DNA of 6,480 nt from Hyphomicrobiales bacterium (lineage in GTDB: Bacteria > Pseudomonadota > Alphaproteobacteria > Rhizobiales > Beijerinckiaceae): the NCBI GenBank assembly GCA_900299065.1, contig OMIJ01000151.1:1-6480 (forward strand). The letters are read 5' to 3'. The number at the start of each line of letters is the position of its first letter. The stretch's first letter is position 1. The position numbers and the translations under genes were made by a program. A model generated the notes under the pieces. It was not told the origin of the DNA. It ran no database searches and saw nothing but the letters and a program-made list of their open reading frames with translations. Positions 1 through 6,158 of this stretch are shown one piece after another.

Positions 1-2
1 CG

Positions 3-1193
3 ACTATTTTGGGTCGCACTCAGAAAGTCCCACCCCAACAAGCTGCTTTTGCCAATGGCGCTTTGGCCCATGCGATGGATTTTGAAGATACGCATGATGC
101 CTCAGCCACACATCCCAATTCGGCCAATGTACCCGCTGCATTAGCAATTGGCGAAGCGCGTAATGCCTCAGGCAAGGAGCTCTTATTAGCTCTGGCGCTG
201 GGTTGTGATTTTGTCTGTCGTTTGGGACTTGGTTTGGAAGATGATCCCTCCGAGCGCGGTTGGTACACGCCTGCCATTCTCAGTGCCTATGGCGCTGCAA
301 TTGCCTCAGCCTCCTTGCTGCACCTCGATCATCGCGGCATGCTCGATACGCTCTCCCTCACCTTATGTCAGGCAACTTGCAGCGCTGAAATCAAACGCAG
401 TCCGCAATCCCTGATCCGCTCCATTCGCGAGGCTTTTTCTGCACAAGCAGGCGTGCAGGCAGCTTTGCTCGCACAAAAAGGCATTACCGGTTTTGATTTG
501 CCACTTGAAGGCAAGGCCGGTTTTTATGGCCTTTATGGCAATGGCCGCTTTGATGAAACGACTTTGACACAAGATTTGGGGACACGCTTTGAGGGGGCTT
601 TTTTGAGCTTTAAACCCTGGCCAAACTGTCGGGGCACGCATGTCTATATCGATATTTTATTGCGTTTGATGCGCGAATATCATGTCACCGCCGATCAGAT
701 CGACACAATCGAGATTGACGTTAATTCGCTCAATCTGATGCTCTGCACACCAGAACAGCAAAAGCAAAATCCCCTTACATTGATCGATGCCAAATTCAGC
801 CTGCCCTTCACTCTGGCTTTCACCGCTCTTTATGGTGAACCAAGCCTTGATGAATTGACACCAGACAGATTGAAGGATCCCGCCATTTTATCATTGGCCA
901 CTCATATCAAGCATAGAGTCAAATCCGATTGGCCTTATCAGCAGGCAACGCGCGGTCGGCTGACTTTGCAGCTGAAGGATGGACGCTCGTTCACGCTGGA
1001 GGATCAGATTGCCCCCGGACATCCTGATCGCCCCTTGAGCCAAACGCAATTGGAGAAAAAGTTCCATTCTTGCGCCGAAAAGGCCGCTTTGCCCCTCACG
1101 TCAAGCCAGAGCAATGACGCGATCCAGATCATAGGAGATTTGGAACACCACAAGACCCAGGATTTAATACGCGCAATCAGAGCCGATCATTGA
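3..1193 (+). CDS. MmgE/PrpD family protein, 5' end cut by the window edge
   Basis: The frame is open to the left edge (codons for T-I precede a TTG at 9), and family members are usually about 450 residues, so about 60 N-terminal residues lie outside the window. The TTG at 9 is therefore unlikely to be the true start. Family motifs, numbered from that TTG: ANGALAHAMDFEDTHD (15-30), LEGKAGFY (166-173), SFKPWPNCRGTH (200-211), DAKFSLPF (260-267) and the C-terminal GHPDRPLS (337-344). These span the helical domain and the second alpha/beta domain. The family includes 2-methylcitrate dehydratase, cis-aconitate decarboxylase and iminodisuccinate epimerase; all act on small carboxylic acids in the cytoplasm. 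I cannot assign the subgroup, and no prpB or prpC partner is visible, so a methylcitrate-cycle role is not supported. Its position ahead of the importer genes suggests it processes the imported compound, which is inference. Confidence 0.93.
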   Translation, partial: TILGRTQKVPPQQAAFANGALAHAMDFEDTHDASATHPNSANVPAALAIGEARNASGKELLLALALGCDFVCRLGLGLEDDPSERGWYTPAILSAYGAAIASASLLHLDHRGMLDTLSLTLCQATCSAEIKRSPQSLIRSIREAFSAQAGVQAALLAQKGITGFDLPLEGKAGFYGLYGNGRFDETTLTQDLGTRFEGAFLSFKPWPNCRGTHVYIDILLRLMREYHVTADQIDTIEIDVNSLNLMLCTPEQQKQNPLTLIDAKFSLPFTLAFTALYGEPSLDELTPDRLKDPAILSLATHIKHRVKSDWPYQQATRGRLTLQLKDGRSFTLEDQIAPGHPDRPLSQTQLEKKFHSCAEKAALPLTSSQSNDAIQIIGDLEHHKTQDLIRAIRADH

Positions 1194-1218
1194 CACAGGC
1201 GAAATGGCGACCTTATCT
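1190..1218 (+). promoter_or_regulatory. possible internal promoter (perfect -35, weak -10)
   Basis: TTGACA at 1190-1195 is a perfect -35 hexamer and overlaps the TGA stop of the MmgE/PrpD gene. With a 17-nt spacer the -10 position reads TTATCT (1213-1218); with 18 nt it reads TATCTG. Both are poor matches to TATAAT. If used, it would start a transcript near 1225 and give the importer genes a leader of about 90 nt, independent of the upstream gene. The weak -10 means it may be a chance match. Confidence 0.25.
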
Positions 1219-1228
1219 GGTCTTTCAT

Positions 1229-1232
1229 AGGA
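1229..1232 (+). promoter_or_regulatory. ribosome binding site of the leader ORF
   Basis: AGGA lies 8 nt before the ATG at 1241, which is good Shine-Dalgarno spacing. It is the clearest ribosome binding site in the gap. No comparable purine run lies just before the permease start at 1315, where the preceding bases read cctcgtttgcccgc. This contrast is the reason for considering the small ORF at 1241 as translated. Confidence 0.4.
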
Positions 1233-1240
1233 TCAAAACC

Positions 1241-1318
1241 ATGGGTGCAAATGCCATTGCATCGGCCATTACCCACCTGCCCTGCGGGCAGGCCGATCAG
1301 CCTCGTTTGCCCGCATGA
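1241..1318 (+). CDS. possible 25-residue leader ORF coupled to the first permease
   Basis: An ATG at 1241 opens a frame of 25 codons (starting MGANAIAS, ending PRLPA) that stops with TGA at 1316-1318. That stop overlaps the permease ATG at 1315 as ATGA, the same 4-nt arrangement seen at the three junctions that follow. It has an AGGA Shine-Dalgarno at 1229-1232, whereas the permease start has none of its own. The peptide resembles nothing I recognise. It is not rich in any one amino acid, so a classical attenuation leader is not indicated. A likely role, if translated, is to deliver ribosomes to the permease start by termination-reinitiation. A hairpin lies inside it at 1276-1292. The alternative is that the ORF is fortuitous and the permease starts from a weak or leaderless site. 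Confidence 0.35.
   Translation: MGANAIASAITHLPCGQADQPRLPA
1276..1292 (+). repeat. hairpin inside the leader (7-bp GC-rich stem, 3-nt loop)
   Basis: CCTGCCC (1276-1282) and GGGCAGG (1286-1292) are perfect inverted copies separated by TGC. An alternative 7-bp pairing, ATCGGCC (1261-1267) with GGCCGAT (1291-1297), shares bases 1291-1292, so the two stems are at least partly exclusive. No run of T follows, so this is not a normal intrinsic terminator. It ends 22 nt before the permease start and could affect translation or mRNA stability. That function is inference. Confidence 0.45.
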
Positions 1319-2241
1319 CCCGCGCGATTATCACACGCTGCGCCGAAGCGCTCATTGCCTTGTTTTTGATGAGTGCCGCCATTTTTGCGCTTCGGCGCGT
1401 GACGGGAGATCCAGTGGCGTTATTGCTCAGCGATTCAGCAACTGAGGCGGATCGAATGGCACTCACGGCCAATCTGGGGCTCGATCAACCCTTATTGACG
1501 CAATATGTCATCTTTCTGCGCGATGCTTTGCATGGAGATTTGGGTCGCTCGCTGATTGGGGATCGCCAGCCCGCGCTTGATCTTGTCCTCTCGCGTTTGG
1601 GCTATTCGCTACAATTGGCTGGTGTGGCGCTGGTCTTCTCTTTTCTGATTGGCATTCCTCTGGGCGTGATGTCCGCTGTGCATCGCGGTCGCTTTATTGA
1701 TTTTGCTGCGCGTCTGTTAGCGCTGATCGGACAATCCGTGCCTGTCTTCTGGCTTGGCATTGTTTTGATCTTTCTCTTCAGCGTCACCTTGGGCCTGCTG
1801 CCGACATCCGGCTATGGCGATTGGCGACACTTCATCATGCCTGCTTTAACATTGGGCCTGTTTACACTAGCCGCAATCACAAGGCTGTGCCGCGCCAGCA
1901 TGCTGGAGGCGCTGAATAGTGAATATGTAAAATTCGCCCGCATCAAAGGCGTGAGCGAAAATCAGATTCTCATCAAACATGCCCTGCGCAATAGCCTGAT
2001 GCCTGTTGTCACCTTTATGGGTACTTTCTTTGCTGCCATGATCACCGGTGCTGTTGTGGTCGAGACTGTCTTTTCCTGGCCCGGCATTGGGCGACTTGCG
2101 TATGAATCCATTTTAAGACGTGATTTTCCTGTCGTGCAGGCAACAGTGCTCACGATGACGCTGTTGTTCATCAGCTGCAATCTGGCTGTTGATCTCATCT
2201 ATCTCTGGCTCGATCCGCGTATGCGCCAGGGGGCGAAATGA
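1315..2241 (+). CDS. ABC importer permease, DppB/OppB type
   Basis: This 308-residue inner-membrane permease belongs to the peptide/nickel importer family, at typical length. About six hydrophobic segments can be seen, near residues 9-27, 97-120, 133-160, 175-195, 230-252 and 275-298. The cytoplasmic EAA coupling loop, which contacts the ATPases, is at 203-226 (EYVKFARIKGVS...HALRN). The FSWPGIGRL motif (253-261) and the C-terminal LDPRMR are typical of the DppB side of the heterodimer. The ATG at 1315 is chosen because the frame has an upstream stop (TAG at 1228) and no ATG, GTG or TTG in between. It has no clear ribosome binding site of its own; its ATG overlaps the stop of a possible leader ORF. 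Its own stop overlaps the next permease start as ATGA. Substrate specificity cannot be read from the permease; dipeptides, oligopeptides, nickel, opines or glutathione are all known for the family. Confidence 0.95.
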   Translation: MTRAIITRCAEALIALFLMSAAIFALRRVTGDPVALLLSDSATEADRMALTANLGLDQPLLTQYVIFLRDALHGDLGRSLIGDRQPALDLVLSRLGYSLQLAGVALVFSFLIGIPLGVMSAVHRGRFIDFAARLLALIGQSVPVFWLGIVLIFLFSVTLGLLPTSGYGDWRHFIMPALTLGLFTLAAITRLCRASMLEALNSEYVKFARIKGVSENQILIKHALRNSLMPVVTFMGTFFAAMITGAVVVETVFSWPGIGRLAYESILRRDFPVVQATVLTMTLLFISCNLAVDLIYLWLDPRMRQGAK

Positions 2242-3080
2242 TCCGCGCCCGCCCAATCCTGATCTTTGCAATGCTGATCTTTGCTCTGTTTGTGTTGGCC
2301 TCCATAGCTGCGCCCTGGATTGCACCCACCGATCCTTTGCTGGGATCTTTAGGCAAAAGGCTGAAACCACCCGTCTGGGCAGGTGGAACATGGGCCAATC
2401 TTTTGGGAACGGATGCGCAGGGCCGCGATGTGCTGGCCCGTCTCATTTATGGCGCGCGCATCTCGCTTACTGTCAGTCTTGTCGCCATTGGCATTGCAGG
2501 TAGCATTGGCACATCTATTGGCGTGATTGCTGGATATAAGGGTGGCTGGACAGATCGCATATTCATGCGCATCGTTGATCTGGCTCTTTCCATTCCAGTC
2601 ATTCTGCTCGCACTACTCTTTGGCGTGGTGTTTGGACCAAGCTTCACCAATGTGGTTGCGGTAATTGCCCTTGTGCTTTGGTCACAATATGCGCGCATGG
2701 CCCGCGGCGAGACATTGCGCATCATGCGTGAGGATTACATTGATCTGGCGCGCACCTCGGGCCTGTCCGCATTGCAGATCATTCGCCGCCATATTTTACC
2801 CAATATTGCTGGCGTGATCATTGTGGTCGCAACTTTGCAAGTTGGCACTGTGATTGTGCTGGAAGCCTCGCTGAGCTTTTTAGGCGTTGGCGTACCACCG
2901 CCCACACCCTCCTGGGGCACTATGGTCGCAGACGGCCGATCTTATCTCACGACTGCCTGGTGGCTCTGCCTGTTTCCGGGTCTTGCGATTATGCTCGTGG
3001 TTATGTCTGTCAATATGATTGGCGATGAATTGACCGATCGTCTTAATCCGGCTCTGCGCCGTGAGGGGGGCGAACCATGA
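2238..3080 (+). CDS. ABC importer permease, DppC/OppC type
   Basis: This 280-residue protein is the second inner-membrane permease and partner of the preceding DppB-type subunit. It begins with one hydrophobic segment (about 7-29), followed by LGTDAQGRDVLAR (56-68), a hallmark of DppC-type subunits just before the core transport domain. The EAA loop is at 165-189 (EDYIDLARTSGLS...HILPN). LEASLSFLGVGVPPPTPSWG (208-227) is the typical DppC signature, and the protein ends with GDELTDRLNPALR (262-274). The start overlaps the upstream stop by 4 nt (ATGA) and is preceded by AGGGGG at 2228-2233. Its stop overlaps the next start in the same way. The tight coupling suggests equal production of the two permeases, as a heterodimeric pore needs. 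Confidence 0.95.
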   Translation: MIRARPILIFAMLIFALFVLASIAAPWIAPTDPLLGSLGKRLKPPVWAGGTWANLLGTDAQGRDVLARLIYGARISLTVSLVAIGIAGSIGTSIGVIAGYKGGWTDRIFMRIVDLALSIPVILLALLFGVVFGPSFTNVVAVIALVLWSQYARMARGETLRIMREDYIDLARTSGLSALQIIRRHILPNIAGVIIVVATLQVGTVIVLEASLSFLGVGVPPPTPSWGTMVADGRSYLTTAWWLCLFPGLAIMLVVMSVNMIGDELTDRLNPALRREGGEP

Positions 3081-4066
3081 GCAATGATATTGTGCTTGAT
3101 GTTCGCAATTTGCGCGTCAGTTTTGGGCCAGAAGAAACGCGCCTTGCGCCTGTTGATGACATATCATTTGAGCTCAACCAGGGCGAGACTTTGGGCATTG
3201 TGGGCGAGTCAGGCTCGGGCAAATCAACGCTCGGCATGGCGCTGATGTGCCTTGCACCTGCCGCACAAAATGCCAGGATTGAAGGCAGCATAAAGCTGCA
3301 AGGGCGCGAGTTGATGGGGCTGAGCGCAGATGAAATGCGCTCTATTCGCGGCCATAGCATGGCGATGATCCTGCAAGATCCCATGGCCTCGCTCAATCCC
3401 GTTCGTCTCCTGGGCGACCAGGTGGGCGAAGTGATCACCGCGCATCAAATGATCTCGCGCGATAGTCTGAAAAGCCGTGTGCTGAAAGCCTTCACTTCTG
3501 TGCGCATTGCCTCGCCTGAGCAAAGGATCAATGCCTATCCGCATCAGATCAGCGGAGGCATGCGGCAAAGAATTGTCGGCGCAGCCGCCATCATCGGCCA
3601 ACCGCAAGTGCTGATTGCCGATGAGCCCACCACATCTCTGGATGTTACCATACAGGCGCAATATCTCGATCTTTTGAAAGATTTGCAGCGTGAAATGGGC
3701 ATGGCGATGATTTTTATCACCCATGATTTTGGCGTTGTCGCTAAAATGTGTGATCGCGTCGCTGTCATATATGCCGGACAAATTGTCGAGACAGCCCGCG
3801 TGCGCGATCTATTCCGCACACCGCGCCATTGGTACACGGCCGCATTGATTGCTTGCGTACCAAAATTACAGGGCGAGGCTAAACGTCTTGCTGCCATTGA
3901 GGGGCAACCCCCGCGCCTCGTCTCACGAAAGCCCGATCAGCCCACAGCCTGTCGCTTTGCGCCGCGTTGTCCTGCTGCCGATAAAGTTTGTGAGCAGGCC
4001 CCGCCTGAAACGCAACTCGCCAATGGTGCCATGGTGCGCTGCTGGCATCCGCGAGAGGCCTCATGA
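3077..4066 (+). CDS. ABC importer ATPase, DppD/OppD type
   Basis: This 329-residue cytoplasmic ATPase powers the importer together with the following subunit. All nucleotide-binding motifs are present: Walker A GESGSGKST (43-51), Q-loop Q100 followed by DPMASLNP, signature ISGGMRQR (158-165), Walker B VLIADEP (178-184) with catalytic Glu183, D-loop SLD (187-189) and H-loop His216. The C-terminal oligopeptide-transporter extension follows from about 232, with the family pattern RTPRHWYTAALIACVP. It has four cysteines, Cys292, Cys298, Cys305 and Cys322, in the arrangement known to bind an iron-sulfur cluster in DppD-type ATPases. The start is an ATGA overlap with the upstream permease, preceded by GAGGGGGG at 3063-3070. 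Nothing suggests loss of function. Confidence 0.96.
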   Translation: MSNDIVLDVRNLRVSFGPEETRLAPVDDISFELNQGETLGIVGESGSGKSTLGMALMCLAPAAQNARIEGSIKLQGRELMGLSADEMRSIRGHSMAMILQDPMASLNPVRLLGDQVGEVITAHQMISRDSLKSRVLKAFTSVRIASPEQRINAYPHQISGGMRQRIVGAAAIIGQPQVLIADEPTTSLDVTIQAQYLDLLKDLQREMGMAMIFITHDFGVVAKMCDRVAVIYAGQIVETARVRDLFRTPRHWYTAALIACVPKLQGEAKRLAAIEGQPPRLVSRKPDQPTACRFAPRCPAADKVCEQAPPETQLANGAMVRCWHPREAS

Positions 4067-5025
4067 GCGAACATATCCTCTTGGGCAAAGATCTTGTGAA
4101 AGATTATCCTGTAAGCAGCGGCCTCTTGCGCCCTAGACTTAATGTGCGTGCTGTCGATCATATCAACATCTCAATAAAGACAGGCGTAACTTTAGGTCTG
4201 GTTGGTGAATCCGGCTGTGGCAAAACAAGTCTGTCCCGCCTCTTGCTCCATCTCGAGCAACCAAGCTCCGGCATAGTGCAATTTGACGGGCATGACATCT
4301 GGCGTCATGACGCTGCGCATATAGCTGCCTATCGCCTTGCCGTTCAGCCTGTGTTTCAAAATCCCTATTCCTCGCTGGATCCGCGCATGCGTGTGGGCGA
4401 TATCATTGGCGAGCCCTTGCTCAATAGCGCCTTAAGAAAAGACGAGCGGCTGGAGCGCGTCAGCCAAGCGCTGGCCAAAGTGGGGCTTTCGGGTGAAGAT
4501 GCCAGAAAATTCCCTGCCGAATTTTCTGGTGGCCAACGTCAACGTATTGCCATTGCGCGCGCCCTTGCCGCACAACCGCGTATTATGATTTTAGATGAAT
4601 GCGTATCTTCACAAGATGTTTCAATCCGTGCACAAATTTTGAATCTGCTGAAAGATTTGCGCGATGATTTAGGCCTTGGTTTTCTCTTCATAGGCCATGA
4701 TCTGCCTTCCGTGCGCTATATGAGCGATGAGATTGCGGTCATGTATCTGGGCCGCATTGTCGAGCAAGGCCCGGCAGATGCAATTTGCCATCAGCCGCGC
4801 CATCCCTATACACAAGCGCTGATCGCCTCTTGCCTGCCCTCTGATCCTGATCAGGCCGCACAGGGCGCGCCGCCAAAGGGCGAATTACCAAGCCCGCTTG
4901 ATCCACCCAAAGGCTGCGCCTTTCATCCCCGCTGTCCTTTAGCAGACGAAATCTGCACACAGATTCGCCCCGAGCTCAATGATGATGGCACGGGACGTCG
5001 CCTCGCCTGTCACCATCCCATCTGA
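4063..5025 (+). CDS. ABC importer ATPase, DppF/OppF type
   Basis: This 320-residue protein is the second cytoplasmic ATPase and partner of the DppD-type subunit. Motifs: Walker A GESGCGKTS (48-56), Q-loop Q99 in PVFQNPYSSLDPRM, signature FSGGQRQR (154-161), Walker B IMILDE (174-179) with Glu179, and H-loop His212. The VGDIIGEPL stretch (111-119) is typical of DppF. The D-loop region reads DECVSSQD (178-185), where most relatives have DEPxSALD, so Pro180 is Cys and Leu184 is Gln; the aspartate is kept. The C-terminal extension carries Cys285, Cys291, Cys298 and Cys316, again an iron-sulfur-type set. The start overlaps the previous stop as ATGA, with GAGAGG at 4053-4058. The protein appears intact and functional. 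Confidence 0.96.
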   Translation: MSEHILLGKDLVKDYPVSSGLLRPRLNVRAVDHINISIKTGVTLGLVGESGCGKTSLSRLLLHLEQPSSGIVQFDGHDIWRHDAAHIAAYRLAVQPVFQNPYSSLDPRMRVGDIIGEPLLNSALRKDERLERVSQALAKVGLSGEDARKFPAEFSGGQRQRIAIARALAAQPRIMILDECVSSQDVSIRAQILNLLKDLRDDLGLGFLFIGHDLPSVRYMSDEIAVMYLGRIVEQGPADAICHQPRHPYTQALIASCLPSDPDQAAQGAPPKGELPSPLDPPKGCAFHPRCPLADEICTQIRPELNDDGTGRRLACHHPI

Positions 5026-5033
5026 GAGAAAAT

Positions 5034-6158
5034 ATGAGCGCTGACCACATCTCCCTCATTGCCGTTGGTGACATTGCGCCAGATCGCGAAGATCCTGCGA
5101 CTTGCTTTGATCGCTCGCGCCATATTTTGAAGGCGCATGATATTGGCTTTTGTCAATTAGAGATGAATTTGACCGAGCGTGGCTCACGCCTGCCGCAAGC
5201 CCGCCATGCGGTGCGTGGCAAACCAAGCATAGCCCCCGCTCTCGTCAATGCCGGATTGGAGGTTGTCTCTGTGGCAGGCAATCATTGTCTCGATTGGGGA
5301 CAGGAGAGCTTGCAGGATACGCTCGACAATTTGCGCAAAGCTCATGCCCGACCTGTTGGCGCAGGTCACAATATTCTCGCTGCGCGCCAGCGAGTGATTG
5401 TTGAGCGCAAGGGCCTGCGCGTGGCCTTTCTCGCCTATTGCTCAATTTTGCCACAAAATTATTGGGCCGATGAGCTAAGCGGCGGCTGCGCCCCCATGCG
5501 GGCTTTCACGCATTATGAGCAGATCGAACATGATCAGCCCGGTACACCAGCACGCATCCAAACATTTCCTCATCGCGGCGATCTCATCGCCATGCAGTCT
5601 GATATACGTGCCGCGCGAGAACAAGCCGATAGCGTCATTGTCTCGCATCATTGGGGCATTCATTTTATCCCAGCTGTGGTGGCTGATTATCAACGCGATG
5701 TGGGATATGCGGCGATTGAAGCTGGCGCAGATGCTGTGTTGGGCCATCACGCGCATATCCTCAAAGGCGTTGAGTTTCATCTAGGCAAACCGATTTTCTA
5801 TTCGCTTGGCAATTTCGCAATTGATCTATGGATCGACAAAGCCCATGCAGAGAGCAAGAGCTTTAAAGAGATCCAGGGCCTCAATCCCGATTGGGTGGTG
5901 GATTTCGACTCTGCCTATAATTTCCCACCCGCCTCACGTCGCAGTATTGCGGTTAAACTGAACATCACCAAAAAAGGCCTGATCGAGACCAGCATTCTGC
6001 CAGTCTGGATTGATCGCGATGCCGTTCCCGAATTTCCCAAACCCGGAGATCCGCATTTTGCCGAAGTGGTGAATTATATGCGCGAGATTAGCCTTAACCA
6101 GGGCTTTGCCACACGCTTTGAGATCAAAGGCGAGGAAGTGATTGTGACGGAGGGGTGA
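5034..6158 (+). CDS. CapA-family (PGA_cap) metallophosphatase-like protein, cytoplasmic
   Basis: This 374-residue protein has the calcineurin-like fold of the CapA/PgsA poly-gamma-glutamate family. Visible motifs: VGDI (11-14, Asp13), LEMNL (42-46, Glu43), AGNHCLDWG (81-89, with Asn83, His84 and Asp87), SHHWG (204-208), GHHAH (237-241) and YSLGNF (256-261). These supply the Asp, Asn and His residues expected to hold two metal ions. There is no signal peptide or membrane anchor, unlike capsule-synthesis members such as Bacillus PgsA, and no capB or capC neighbour, so a capsule role is unlikely. The usual family NLE is QLE here (Gln41). It starts 8 nt after the ATPase stop with GAGAGAA at 5024-5030, so it belongs to the same operon. 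A role in hydrolysing or processing the imported substrate is inferred from position; the reaction is unknown. Confidence 0.92.
   Translation: MSADHISLIAVGDIAPDREDPATCFDRSRHILKAHDIGFCQLEMNLTERGSRLPQARHAVRGKPSIAPALVNAGLEVVSVAGNHCLDWGQESLQDTLDNLRKAHARPVGAGHNILAARQRVIVERKGLRVAFLAYCSILPQNYWADELSGGCAPMRAFTHYEQIEHDQPGTPARIQTFPHRGDLIAMQSDIRAAREQADSVIVSHHWGIHFIPAVVADYQRDVGYAAIEAGADAVLGHHAHILKGVEFHLGKPIFYSLGNFAIDLWIDKAHAESKSFKEIQGLNPDWVVDFDSAYNFPPASRRSIAVKLNITKKGLIETSILPVWIDRDAVPEFPKPGDPHFAEVVNYMREISLNQGFATRFEIKGEEVIVTEG

Noticed and set aside
1276..1292. Intrinsic terminator between the MmgE/PrpD gene and the permease
   Set aside because: The stem is good but no T run follows on either strand, so it does not meet the usual pattern.
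2189..2503. Second forward frame (104 codons) across the permease-permease junction
   Set aside because: It overlaps two permeases that carry full family signatures, and its own translation is Cys- and Arg-rich with no domain.
3043..3438. Antisense open frame (131 codons) across the second permease and first ATPase junction
   Set aside because: It is rich in Ser, Pro and Arg, has no recognisable motif, and overlaps two strongly supported genes on the other strand.
3224..3781. Long antisense open frame (185 codons) opposite the DppD-type ATPase
   Set aside because: It lies wholly opposite a gene with every expected ATPase motif, resembles no family I know, and is best explained by the codon composition of the sense gene.
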